64,000 bases of DNA, taken from Haliclystus octoradiatus (Eukaryota; Cnidaria; Staurozoa; Stauromedusae; Haliclystidae). Positions 23,876 through 36,459 of the stretch are shown piece after piece. Numbering within the stretch: the first letter of the stretch is position 1; every line of letters begins with the position of its first letter. Both the position numbers and the translations under genes were made by a program. The notes beneath the pieces were generated by a model. The model made no database searches and was not told the DNA's origin. It saw nothing but the letters and a program-made list of their open reading frames with translations. The stretch lies in assembly GCA_916610825.1 (NCBI GenBank), contig OU744447.1, forward strand, positions 17,949,563-18,013,562. The letters are read 5' to 3'.

Positions 23876-26800
23876 TCAATTAGGCATATCATCTCGTTTA
23901 TATAATGTGTGTGAATATAATACATTTTTGTTGATCACTAGGCAACAACACCACTGATCAGTAACCTTTCCCTCTCCCCTGTATAAGAAGGCACCGACCT
24001 GGAAAAGATAAAAAGAAAGCCATCAAATAGACAAAAACAAATTGACTTTTCATAATTTCAAAGGAATACTTTTCGCCATGTCAAACTATGCAAATGAGGC
24101 AGGTGACGCGTGACAGGTTATACAGTACAGTGCGATCCTGTTAATATCATCAGCTGCTTGACATCACAGACATGCAGAAAAACTTTATTATCAAACTCAA
24201 CTGTTTAATACTAACCATATTAGTGTTCTGTATATTTAAATATTATAGTTATTTATAGTTTATGTGTTTTTGGATACAGTGAAACAGGTGCTTTGATGAA
24301 CTCAGGAGTGAAGAGAGTTAGATCACTAGCTTAGTCCTATTATCATCAAGTCCTGGACAAATGGCTTTTTTATTCACCAACATTCATACGATTTACTCCT
24401 ACGAATGTTGTCATTCTTTGCTAACATCTTGTGGGTGGCCCAAATGACTTTGATAGGGTTTTGTTGAATTTATATTCGTCAACAGTGGTTGATATTAAAT
24501 CCTAAAAATGAAAGTGGCCAAATGACTTTTAAAATTTTAGTCATTTGGTCTGAGTTTTATTCTTTTCCGATTGTACATTTTCCAAAAACAGTTGCAATCA
24601 AACTCAATTATTTCACTCCATGGTTAATATCACACGACCGCTTACTATCACAATTTTTGGCTAAACAAGGAGTCATGGCTGATATTAACATTGTATCCTG
24701 TTTATCCTAGTATGGGGGCGTGACCTCCCCCCAGATGACTTAGTCGGTCTGCAAATCTTTCTTGAAATGTCTCCAGTCAGCAAAAAAGGGAAGAAATGGC
24801 AATAGAATATTGTGATGTTGGCTTTCTAAGATTAAAAGTAAGAGAGTTCTTTTAATTCTTGTTCATTTATTCATGTCCACACAAACCATGAATACTTTAT
24901 AAAGAGACAATTATCTTCAACTTTTGTTGTTTGATCAAGACATATAAGAGTAAGTATGGGCCCGATGGGATCACTTAGAAACTTAGCCCGAAAATTTTTC
25001 TCACTGCACTCATGTCAACGTACAATTTAAAGACGCATGGCAAAATTTTGTGTGGCGGATTCAACTCAGGATACCGCACCTTAACTTGCTTCCAATGTAC
25101 CGCACTACATATCCAAGTCAAAATCCGGTGAAGTTGGCAAATTTATTGCTGGGTACCCCCCTCAAAAAACATTTCTCAAAGCGGCCTTGCATGTTAGGCT
25201 TCAAAATAACTTCACTTGAAAATGCAATTGTACGAAGTTGAACATACAATTTTATTATTTGTAGAAACCTCCTCAACACCCTTTTCATAGGCACCTTTAG
25301 CAGAAAGTTAAAAATATGTTGTCAAAACTACTCACTTTGAATGTCTCCTTTCAATTATTGTGAAAATTGCCAAACTTAAAGCCTAAAAGTAATAACAACA
25401 GCAAACGGTATATTAATTCACTTTCATATAGATATATGGATCAGAGGTGGTCAGATCTTTTATTTTAAGGATCCACTTGGGTTCAGAACAATATCATCCA
25501 TATCTGGGTCCAAAAGATTGTTGAAAATAGGATTTGAAAGAAATATAAAGTCTCATCCTGAACCCATCTACCTAATTATTTGTTAAATAGTTTGTACTCA
25601 TATGTAGTACAGTATAGTGTCTTTAATGTTTATGTCTTGAGTGGCTCTAAGAATATATTTTAAATGCTTATCCTGTTTAAAATCTGGCTAAAATTTATAG
25701 GGTCCAGGACACCCCTGAATATGTATGTGTCATGATTGTCTCATGACCTCAGTTGGCACCCTGTGAAAAATTTGAGATCCTGTCAGTTCCAAATCACCTC
25801 CTGGTCTGTGATAGTGAGCCCTGACATAAAATAATAAAGTAATGTAGACGGTGTCGCCCTACCGAAGGCACCCATACCACTCCTCTATTTCTAGATGAGT
25901 GGCTTTGTTCGCTGAGAGCAATGATTTAAAACGCTCTTTGTTGATCTCAGCCGCGACACTGCAGATCAATGTCAACAGATTTCATGGCAGATAGGGCTCC
26001 ATTGTCAATGCGCAACGATGCGCCGCAGCTACTCACAATGCAATTCCGTCTGGACCATTCCATCCGCCATCCTCAGATGGTACTCATTTGATGTTTCAGA
26101 TAAAGTCAAGGCTGAGTTGACCTTAGGGGGGATTTGAACCACAGTCGATCAGATATAATCCGATCTCTGAAGTTCGGTTGCTCTGCCATCTGAGCTAATC
26201 CTCCTCCCAAACCCTGACATGAGGACTTGAGAACTGGCTTGTGTCTCGTAACTGATTATAGTTATTATTGTAATGTAGTTGGCATAATGATTCTATTGAA
26301 ATTGGAATTAGATTATTGATCCTGTGTTGCTTACCAATAGGAAAAGTATGAACGAAAATACCTGAAATGGGAGAATTATAATTACACAATGAGACTTAAA
26401 ATAATAATGTACTGTAAATTTGATTATATCATAGCGTTTCCACAAGAAATTATGTCTGCTGCTAACAACTCCTTTTACAGCTATTTAGTTAAATCTACGC
26501 AGCTAAAAAGTAATTTCACAGCATCTAATTGGCCGCAGCTATTCAGTTCTTTTTTAGCATCTAAAATACAGTTTACAGCATATAATTAATTGCAGCTATT
26601 CAGTTATTTTACTGCATCTAATTAGATCATTAATCAATATTATGTGTTGCAGTGGTAGCTTCCTTGAACCGTGGAGCGACAATTTACTCATACATCCCTT
26701 TTATTGCACACATAAGGTGGGAATACTTTCAATTAGTATGGTAAATTATGTACCAGGAATGTGACAGGACAAAACAACAGAGAGGATGAATTTATTATTT

Positions 26801-29800
26801 TGAGGATGAATTTGGTCTGTGGATGAGGTTAAGGGTTTACATGTAGACTACCATCACATTCTGTCACATGCAAAACAAAAGCAACCCAATTGAACATTTT
26901 ACTAACCGACACTGCCCATCCAAAACTGATATATTGTGCAAGCGCACCGCCAACAGTGGGGCCAACAATTCCTCTAAATTCAATTAAAAATAAGTAAGTA
27001 ATTGATTTTGTTGCAAAGTAAACTTTTTTTTCTATTTTATTGCAATCTTACCCAACATTGAATGCAGAGTTGAAAATACCAGAAATAATACTTTTCACGG
27101 CAAGGCTGTCTGGTAAACCCGCATTGCTAGAAGAAGAAAAAAATTACGTAGGTTAATTCAGAGATTTTTACAATGTATCATCAACCTATTATGTCCATTA
27201 TATATATAATGTTGTATCTACCTGATCGATAAATGATAATCAGACAAAGCTGGCACAAACATAGGTGCTATGCTGAACCCCATTAAACCAAGAGTTATAC
27301 AATCAAACCAAAGCAACCTTTGACATGAAAGACAAGGAAATTAATTACAATCTGTAAACTACCATATTCTGCATCTGTAACTTGGTGAAACAATAGAATA
27401 TAGCTATAAACTATAAAAGAAAAATTAATTTAGGAGGGGGAATAAAATGTTGCTAGGCTATTGAAACAGTGTGACACAGAGACACTACATGAGGAATATG
27501 TATTATCACACAGACTCCTGCAAACACAGTGCACATACAGTTCATAAACTATTCATGAAAGTTCATGAAAAGTTAGTAACTTAACAGTCACGAACGTTTG
27601 AAAAAAAGCTAATTAATTTGCTCATGAACCTTCTTCCACAGGGTCCGACAAAAGAGGGAATCCTGCAATCCAAGATTATTAAGACTCTGGAATGCTAGAA
27701 CAAATTTAGAAGAAAAATAATTAGCAAGTTATTATGGTAGTTCCATTTAAATAAAGAAAGAACTGTTCCCAGAAACAACACATTGATTTTCATCTGAAAT
27801 GCAATCTAATCTGATGGAATGGAGTTTATTGAATTATTACCTTGGAAAACTTGCTTTAGGCAGTAATGGGAACGGTCCAAGAAAAAAATATGCTATTCCA
27901 CATAAGATAGCACCAGTTGTCATCAGTAAGCGAAGGTCCTGTCAATTATAAAACAAAAACAAATGATACCTATCTATAATTAATATAACACCATTGGTTC
28001 ACTTATCAATTAGATGACATACGTGACCATCAGCTAACCAACCAAAGATGGGGGCAGCAATCGCATACATTGCAGGGGCAATCAGAAACACAAGACCAAC
28101 CTCAGAAGATGACAATTTATACTATAGAGAAGAAAAGAATTATTATTTAGGAAAGAACATTATTGATATATAAAGTTGAAATGAGCAAAATTAAAACATT
28201 GAAAATACAAGATAATTAGTACCACTTCTAAATGAGGAGCTAGCGTAGGGTCGAGGAATGTTAGAACCATACCACCAATGACAATTAAGATGCCTAAAAT
28301 TTCGATTACAAATCATAGTAACTCAACATTTTTACCAATTACAACTCTTCAGTAGTCTTAGGCTAGGGTTATATGGACGCACCGAACTCAATTCGAATTA
28401 GGTGCGACACCGAATTGCATTAAATTCGCATTTGGGGTTATACAGACGAACCGAATGTCGACGATCTTTTAAAACTGACCAAAATGTCACATGATAGGAA
28501 GTAGCTTTCTTGGATTTATACCGCATGGTTTGAAACCAGAGTGTTTTGTTTGCATTATCTTTCATTTTCAGCGATTTTTCCGTTCTATTTTGCCTATCTG
28601 TAGTTTGAAACTTGTATGAAGTAAGTAATCTCAAAGGTTTGCAAGCAATTTTACGGGAGACAAAAGTAAAATATATTAGAATAACGCGTCCATATAACCC
28701 TAGCCTTATAGTAGTAACATAGGTTGAATATCACTGACTCAATATTTATCATACATAACATTCGATCTTTACTAATGGAAAATAATACCATGAAACATAC
28801 TTAGTGAGACAAGAGAAAAGCGTAACAAACCACAAGCCTGTAAGGCGGGGTGACATCAATAATAAGAATTTATGTTTACAGTAGGCCTAAAATTACATCA
28901 TTTGTGGTCACTTAAGAAAATAATATGTATTGAAGAGGTCAATAAATAAATATTTGGCAAATAAATTAAATGAAAATGAAAATCATTATATTTTCTTTCG
29001 TTAGGCGAAAGCACGCATAGTTCACACAAACACACACTTCGCATTTATGTACAGTGTATAGATAATATTTGTTCAATTTTTTGATAAATGTTTGAAGCAA
29101 ATATATAGGAAAAGGAAAATTCATTAAACTATGCTATCTGTTTGTCTACCATGATGTGAGTTGAAAGACTTACTTATCATCATGACACCAGGCACCCTTA
29201 GAACCCGCCAAAGAGAAACGTCACTGTGCTGTGTTTCAGGTTCTACATTAATAAAACATCAAATATTATTAAGTAAACAAAAGCAAACAAAAATACCCAC
29301 TTGAGGAAACAAATTAATTCTGACAAACCTGATTTTACATTTGATGGAAATGAAATGCAAATGAGAAAAACAGCAACAAATATCACACTTCCAAGCACTA
29401 AGAAGGGCAACTTGTAGCCACCAACCTGAATTGATTGATGGAGAATTCATTGCAACAATTAACAACATATTCGCTTAATTTATGATGTTTAGTTTGTTTT
29501 TCTTAAAGTCTTTTGATCAAATACCGGGTTTTACATACAAGTTTTCGCTTTTCAAAGAATAGTCGATATTTTTCGATGAAAGTTTTCTTGTAAAACAATA
29601 ATAATGATAATAACAAAGTATAATTATAAGAATAAAATAATAACAATAAAATAATATGAATATAGATAATGATGTAACAATCTGATTTTTACTAATGTAT
29701 ATAATTTCTTGACGATCGATGATATAATTTAACTTCTGTTTGATTTACTTGGTTACTCCGTTGTTCTAAATCTATGTGATGATATTTACAATATTTTACA

Positions 29801-32800
29801 CAATCACTTCCTAAACATAAATCTTTTCGGTAGCATAAATCAATAACAGGAAAAAAATACTTCACAGTTCATTCATTTTACACACACATTTAACATAATC
29901 TTAATCTAAATTTAATCTCAAATCTTTATCTTGAATTGTAATCTTAATCTAAATCCTAGTCTCAATCTCAATCTTTATTTCTCTAAAATTCAGTTACAAA
30001 CATTTATTTTCTAATGTTTTGTTGAATAGCTACGAATGGTATCACATTGAACAGACTATAACAAAAATCTGTTACTCAACTTACAGAATACAGAAGACCT
30101 CCAATGGGCGGACCAGCCATCATTCCAAAACCACCAAAAGTTTCAAGAATTCCCTAAAATATTGTATAATTATTAGTTTATTACTTGGTGAACAATAATA
30201 TCTATTGATAGCTACAATTAATGGTCATTGTGATGCAACTGTTTGAGTGTTTGTGTTAATTATACAAACTGGATTTCTTATAATACCTTGTAAACATCTG
30301 CTATCATAAAGAACAGCAGTCTTGGTTTCGCCAACATGCATGTGCGTGTGTGTGTGTGCACCATTATTTCTTTTTACGAGTTTTACTATAGAACATCATT
30401 CGTAATCAGTTGCAAGAGTGACCACTATAGACAGGTGGCCGCTGTATAGAGGTGACCATTATAACAGGTTTGACTGTATAATGATTATTATTTATAATTA
30501 ATCATAAACATTCAAGCAATGATTTGTGAATAATTATGCAGACAGAGACAACATAACATACAATTCTGAAAGGGATATTATTCTGGAAGTGATTTGCAGT
30601 GAGCTGTTTTATTTAGTTTTTAGTTCATTGGTTTATAACAATTCATGAAATATTACCTGGAGGGTTTGTCTGATTACGTGAACAGGCATTTTGTGAATTG
30701 TTCATGAAAAGTCCATGACAAATTGGGCAATTTACATTTGTGAACATGAAGGCGTTTTCACAGGGACTACCGCAATGCCAGTAGGGTATTTAAAATGAAA
30801 TTTCTAATTATGATATGGGCAACAACGAACATTTGTCATGTTCATGGATAGGGCTATATAGTATTGATCACAAGTTAAAAAAAAATTAACCTCACCATTG
30901 ACGTAGCAAGGTTCTCTGTAAAAGTCACAGATAAGATTGCAAAAGATGCAGTTGACGAGGCAGACGATCCTATTCCCATAATTATTCTGATCACAAAACA
31001 AATGACAATGTAAACTGTGCCGGCAGGTACAAGATCAACAAATCTAGAATTATAGCAAAACAACACATATCATAATAATTAGAATAAAAGTGACTAATAT
31101 GGAGCAAAAATAATAACCTAGAACTAGTAGTAAACAAACCCAAAAGCTATTTGTGCACTTCCTTCAATGATCAAGCCAACCAGTAATGTTGATTTTAGGC
31201 CAAGTTTAGGAATCTATAGAAAAAGTATGCAAGTTAGTGAGATCAGCATACTCAGCAGGCTGGATTTAAAAGGGTTGAATCTTGGCATTAATTAGTCTCA
31301 CAAGGTAGCCAGCGATTGGTGAACAGAAGAACACTGTCAATGGAAATACGGCAAAGATAAGTCCTGTAATTGTACCATTTGCACCTTTTCTCTTCCCCTA
31401 AAGATAATTGAAACACAATTATTTATAAAATAAGATAGTGATGTGATATTTTTACAAACCCAAAGAAATTTTCATTTTGTCATGTGCTCCATGCCGATGC
31501 AGGTTATTGAGCACATGGCTTGGATATGGCATATCTAGAATGCATCCCTATCATTTAAGATCAATAGGCCTACAATTGTTTTAATACATTAGATTGTCTT
31601 CATATTGAATCACATGCCTTATTGGGATGTGTGATGTTATACAATGATATAAAATATGAGATATAGACTGGTAGCACAGTAGAAGAGTGACATTGCATCA
31701 GGCGGGAGACTGGAATTCGATTCCTCGTCGGTGCACACAATCATGTTCTTCGTATGTCTGTAAACTAGTTATGTCCCTCAATCAACAAGCAAATGTGCTC
31801 ACTGTCAATCACAAATATATATGATTGAAGATGTAATATTATTATATTATAGTCAAAGGTAGGCTAATTTTAAGTTGGCACACAAGAAACTAAGAAACAC
31901 ATGTAACTCATATAATATCCCAGAAATATTCAATTCCATTAGACAATTGAGTTGAATGGATGCAAAGCTGTGCTTGAATTAGAACTTAAAAATGTGTGTT
32001 AATATTACATTGCATAATTTCAGAAAAAATTGAACCAACTTCCTAATTGTGGTTGCTTGACTGAGCCTTTTATATTTTTGCACAAAGAATGGCAACCAAA
32101 AATGGGTATGTTTGAAAATATAGAGCATGTTCCATAGACTGAGCTTTAATTAGAATTTCAAAGACTCTGACAAACAATCATAAGAAGGTTGGGAAGGAGA
32201 AATATATATTATATTGATTATTTTATAAATCAAGTAGGATTTGTGTTTTGTTATGCCTTTTTCTGGTTGAGCACTAAGTAAATTTTGTATTATTTTTCCA
32301 TTAAGATCTTGGGTGTGTGTTATATTTCATTAATAAAAATACTGTTATTATATATATGTCCAAAATATCAAGAATATAACTTTAATGTCAATTATGTCAA
32401 TGGTGTCATCATATCAAAATTGAATGTTTAAAGGCATAACAGTATGAGACCGGTGGTGGCCTTTGCATTCAGTATTTGAATATGCACTGATTCATAACAC
32501 TACAAGTTTATGGCTTGAAAAATGGCATTCACTTTTCAACTTTGAACCCGCAAGGCACGAAGGTCAATTTTATGTCTTTGAGGACTTTGCAAATGAAAAC
32601 AGTGCAGCAGAGTTTGACAGAGAAAATTTTATTTGGTCTTGGCATAAGCAGCAGAGAATAAAATCCACAATATGTTGCATAACCCCTAGTAGCCTGCGTA
32701 CCAGCCCCGAGGTTTATTTCTAAAACCAAACCAATGATCTTAATGATAATACGACGTAACGCATAAATTATATCTCAAACTCATGATAACTTGTTGGGCT

Positions 32801-35800
32801 GAAAATCACACATTAGTTCACAGACCCCATGGTTTCAGAAAAAACCTAGGGGCTGATACGCAGGCTAAAACCCTAGAGGCCGGGTTTCCCAAAATCCTGC
32901 CCACCGAAAAGATACCAATGGAATATGTCTCTTCACAGTCAGTGCATTCATATGGATTGAACACAGAGACCTATAGATAAGGGACACTTGAGATGAATTG
33001 CGTTGTCTTGGCAACACAATGCTTCCAAACATTTATCCCATTGACTAGGCCTACATGTGAAGATTTCCCTTACTTATTGTATACCCTAATCCTGAAACTA
33101 TTGCAGCATTTGGCAATAAATTTAATATAAGGCTGCAACAATATGCGGCATATATACGCATCATGCATATAATGTATAACATTGACGCTCCAATCTGTAA
33201 AGAAGAATTTATAATTATGTAGCCGGAAACCATCAACATTCTCTTTCATCAATTACACCAATGGTTATGAAGTGCCAAAAGGCTCAATACTGCTTCTTGT
33301 TCGGCGCGGTACTTGTTTATGAGATTGCGTTACTTGTTCAGAGATCCTGTTACTTCTTTCAGAATTCGCGCTACTTGTTTGGAGATCCCGTTACTTGTTT
33401 TTGAGATCGCCCTACATGTTCGGACATCCCGTCACTTGTTTAGAGATCCCGTCACTTGTGAAATTTTAACATAATTATAGCCGTGACAAGTGCGGTTGAC
33501 CGTGATTTTTTTCAAAATCTGAATCTAAGGTCATGTTTGTACCTACGTTTGTTGCATATTTCAATAACGAATAATGTATTATTATTTAGTATAATCTAAT
33601 AATTTATAAATGACAGTCGACAATTTCTAATACTACAATATTGTATTTAGATTCGATGGAATGAAAGTTTGAATGACTTTCGAATTTACTCAGTATCTGC
33701 ATACAAGTCTTACAATTATAAAAACTTGTCTTATAACTTCAGTGAATAATACTCCGAAACGACACAAAAACTTCAAGTAAACAAAATGATTGAAAGGAGA
33801 GTTTGTACAGGAAATGGAAAATATTCTAGATTGAGTAATTGTCATATACCAGTTAATTAATATAAGTCTCATAACGAGTACAAATATTTTAAGGTCAACC
33901 TAGCTACAACAGTACACTGCACGTAGCTGATTCTTACTTCCTGTATATTACCCCCATATATAGTAAATTAAAATTAAAATTATTCATATCAGTGGCAAAC
34001 GAAAAGAATAAATAATTCCATTCAATTTGGACATTTTGATCAATTGATTTCTTTTTCTATACAGCAACGCCATATGAAACTAATTTGGCTCTATACTAGT
34101 AGACATAATATTTCATCGCAATAAAATTAGTATATACTAGTACAGTAGCATATTACATTTAGATTATTGTTTGTGAGTACACGTATTCGATTCGACAATT
34201 GTCAGTCAGTCCTAATTAAAAGTAAATGCAATCAGTGAAAACAGAAACAGCTAAACGTATCATGCTAAATAATCGATAAACGCACAGACGCGATGACGCA
34301 ACACGATCGCATACAAGTACCGCGCACAAGTAGTAGTGAGCCTTTTCACCATACGTGCCAAAAGGCTCACTTCTACTTCTTGCTTGGGATCGGCACTTGT
34401 TTAACGAGATCGCGTTACTTGTCTGACGTTCCTGTCACTTATTTCGGAGATCGCGTTACTTGTCTGGAGTTCCCGTCACTTATTTTGGAGATCGCGTTAC
34501 TATCATCAGAGAGTCATAGTTATAGTTTTTGTCAAATCATTTTATACTGTTATAATTGTAAATTCTACACACTGTATATTTTATTAAATAGTGTAATAGT
34601 GAAAGTTCATGTTTATTATTAATACATTTAAACATACAAATCAAAATCATATTATATCTTAACAATTATTTTATGTGTATTCCTAATCAGTCCTGTGAAA
34701 TAAAGTGATATAAAACTTATCAGGATAATTTGGAAATACATCCCAAATAAACATAGTGGAAATATAATGAAGTTTTGATTTTATCTTTATCTTTGACTTA
34801 TATTAATTAACTGGTATATGACAATCACTCAATCTAGAATATTTTCCATTTCCTGTACAAACTCTCCTTTCAATCATTTTGTTTACTTGAAGTTTTTGTG
34901 TCGTTTCGGAGTATTATTCACTGAAGTTATAAGACAAGTTTTTATAATTGTAAGACTTGTATGCAGATACTGAGTAAATTCGAAAGTCATTTAAACTTTC
35001 ATTCCATCGAATCTAAATACAATATTGTAGTATTAGAAATTGTCGACTGTCATTTATAAATTATTAGATTATACTAAATAATAATACATTATTCGTTATT
35101 GAAATATGCAACAAACGTACAAACATGACCTTAGATTCAGATTTTGAAAAAAATCACGGTCAACCGCACTTGTCACGGCTATAATTATGTTAAAATTTCA
35201 CAAGTGACGGGATCTCTAAACAAGTGACGGGATGTCCGAACATGTAGGGCGATCTCAAAAACAAGTAACGGGATCTCCAAACAAGTAGCGCGAATTCTGA
35301 AAGAAGTAACGGGATCTCCGAACAAGTAACGCGATCTCATAAACAAGTACCGCGCCGAACAAGAAGTAATAGTGAGCCTTTTGGCACTTCATAAATGGTA
35401 GACAACCTGTCGAGTGATGACCAGGCCTAAAAAATACTGAAAGCTGCATTCCATCACATTATAGATGAGAATGCATTTTCTAGAATTCACACTCACATTT
35501 TCATTTCACATTTTCACAGAATTCACATCATTTAGACGTCAGGTCAAAAATTAGTTTGAAAAGTGACTGAATTGTAAAAAATAATCAAGAAAAGAGATGC
35601 AAATCTTGATTTTAAATGTCAATTTCACTCTTATGACTATGACACTATCACATAATTTCAGACCAACGGGCAAGGCTTATATTAAAATTAGGTATGAATA
35701 ACTATGAATATACTATGATATACCTATGAATAAACCTACCTCTGCAGGAAAAAATGGTGCAATCATAGAATAGGCGCACATTACAGTAAAATAGGTAAGA

Positions 35801-36018
35801 GCCAAGCAAAACAATGACATTCTTTTATGCATACGACTATTGATTCGGGCATCCTCTATAATTTTCTTACTCTCAGAAGTATTTGATAAAGTGCTACTTT
35901 GTCTTTGAAATACAACACCAGGCATTGCCGTCGCAGAAGCAACAGAGTTATGGTTCGGATAATCATGGCCTTCTTCACCGATGCTACCGTAGAAGTCAGG
36001 TCTAATTTCATTTCCCAT
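23876..36018 (-). CDS. SLC18B1: SLC18B1-like major facilitator transporter (vesicular amine/polyamine type)
   Basis: Fifteen exons close in phase, in transcript order: 35740-36018, 31302-31397, 31140-31213, 30896-31043, 30085-30153, 29329-29425, 29174-29242, 28223-28293, 28023-28121, 27841-27938, 27222-27317, 27052-27126, 26907-26973, 26335-26361 and 23876-23998 (TGA). They give 495 residues; human SLC18B1 has 456. Blocks align along the family: YSMIAPFFPAE (helix 1), KGANGTITGLIFAVFPL, GILETFGGFGMMAGPPIGG, TFLDPTLAPHLE, APIFGWLADGH (helix 8 loop) and IVGPTVGGALAQYISFGW. Twelve membrane helices are expected. The relative transports polyamines/amines across vesicle membranes by proton exchange; the substrate here is unproven. 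The 92-residue cytoplasmic N-terminus is longer than usual. Start chosen: the first ATG (MGNEIRPDFYGS). Intron 1 (31398-35739) holds a foldback element. One exon is only 27 bp. Confidence 0.85.
24000..25840. other. Long last intron of the SLC18B1-like gene, gene-free part
   Basis: No exon is seen. It contains a 31-bp near-palindrome at 24518-24548 (CCAAATGACT...AGTCATTTGG) and related CCAAATGACTTT copies nearby (about 24438). Otherwise it is AT-rich unique sequence. Confidence 0.5.
25849..26208 (-). mobile_element. tRNA-derived SINE, copy 1
   Basis: On the minus strand it begins GGGAGGAGGATTAGCTCAGA. It has an A box (TTAGCTCAGATGG), a B box (GGTTCAAATCC) and then a body of about 280 bp ending near GAGTGGTATGGGTGCC. 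The same body, in the same order, occurs at 58463-58768, which shows it is a family and not a lone tRNA. It lies in the last intron of the SLC18B1-like gene. Confidence 0.8.
27639..27735 (+). mobile_element. Fragment of the CAGGGTCC hAT-type MITE family
   Basis: CAGGGTCCGACAAAAG, then GGGAATCCTG, then an AGAACAAATTTAGAAGAAA-like block parallel the left end of the 4947-5898 element. No right end is found, so this is a truncated copy. It lies in an intron of the SLC18B1-like gene. Confidence 0.55.
28361..28705. mobile_element. PIF/Harbinger-type MITE with TTA duplication
   Basis: The terminal inverted repeats are GGCTAGGGTTATATGGACGC at the left and its perfect complement at the right. TTA flanks both sides (28358-28360 and 28706-28708). 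The 345-bp body has no coding capacity. A 3-bp TTA/TAA duplication is the hallmark of PIF/Harbinger. Confidence 0.85.
29893..29985. repeat. Degenerate TAATCT tandem repeat
   Basis: About ten imperfect units of the TTAATCTAAATC / TTAATCTCAAATC type lie in the intron between exons 30085-30153 and 29329-29425 of the SLC18B1-like gene. Confidence 0.6.
30412..30475. repeat. Dispersed CAAACCTGT repeat, short copy
   Basis: The stretch reads GACCACTATAGACAGGTGGC, later ATTATAACAGGTTTGACTG. The same motifs recur in longer form at 37672-37855. It is probably a MITE family ending CAGTCAAACCTGT; the family is not identified. Confidence 0.45.
31668..31745 (+). mobile_element. tRNA-like SINE head
   Basis: An A-box-like TGGTAGCACAGTAG and a B-box-like GGAATTCGATTCC are 43 bp apart. 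There is no matching acceptor stem, so it is not a working tRNA. The call is tentative. Confidence 0.35.
32690..32867. mobile_element. Short hAT-like MITE
   Basis: The ends are TAGCCTGCGTACCAGCCCC and the complement of TAGCCTGCGTATCAGCCCC, with further match into AGGTTT. Near-duplicate flanks CCCCTAG and ACCCTAG are compatible with a worn 8-bp duplication. It lies in intron 1 of the SLC18B1-like gene. Confidence 0.65.
33311..33453. repeat. Tandem 20/21-bp subrepeats in the left foldback arm
   Basis: Seven units of 21, 20, 21, 20, 21, 20 and 20 bp, consensus ACTTGTTTNGAGATCCCGTT. The mirror copy lies in the right arm at about 35206-35348. Confidence 0.85.
34306..34498. repeat. Head-to-head diverged termini inside the foldback loop
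   Basis: A right-terminus-like end (TAGTGAGCCTTTT) abuts a left-terminus-like start (GTGCCAAAAGGCTCACTTC). Five tandem units follow at 34395-34498 (22, 20, 21, 20 and 21 bp), forming a 41-bp higher-order pair. They differ from the arm units, so they represent a second subfamily. Confidence 0.7.
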
Positions 36019-36459
36019 AACAACCAAGCAGAATAGTTAAATGTGAAATATAGTAAATAGAAAAATAATGAAGAACAAGAATGCTGCATATGAGGACCAA
36101 AGTCTCCAAAAGTTTTAGTTTTAATAGATCGTATCAGCGATTGAGTAGCTCTTATGCAATCGAGATTAAATCGAGATCTTGGAAAAGAGACCTTTCGTCA
36201 AATGTGGTGCAACATGGAGCTGAGACGGGGGGCAACTCACAACGTGGGACAACTAGGGACAGCAGCGCCCGTTATCAGCATGAAAGAGCCAATATATATA
36301 TATATATAATTTTGAACTTTTAGTTGCTGTGAACAGATCTCTGGGTTGCAAGGTTTGACTGACTTCTTATTCTATAGGCACATTTACATTAAAATATAAA
36401 AATAAGCTTTAAATACAAGAGACAAAGTATGAATATCATTTATATATTTTTCATATAGC

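Larger units (their letters stand above)
33265..35394. mobile_element. Foldback element, 2.13 kb, arms about 600 bp
   Basis: The left arm (33265-33869) and right arm (34795-35394) are near-identical inverted copies, beginning TTATGAAGTGCCAAAAGGCT and ending with its near-complement. A perfect 4-bp target duplication ATGG lies at 33261-33264 and 35395-35398. The arms carry tandem subrepeats, as in foldback (FB/Galileo-like) elements. The loop is about 925 bp, has no transposase and contains further diverged termini of the same kind. High arm identity suggests a recent origin or ongoing arm conversion. It sits in intron 1 of the SLC18B1-like gene. Confidence 0.85.

Noticed and set aside
26120-26208. 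tRNA gene
   Set aside because: A and B boxes are present, but the sequence continues into a body shared with 58463-58768, so it is a SINE.
31668-31745. Functional tRNA gene
   Set aside because: Box-like motifs exist, but no acceptor stem or clear anticodon arm can be drawn.
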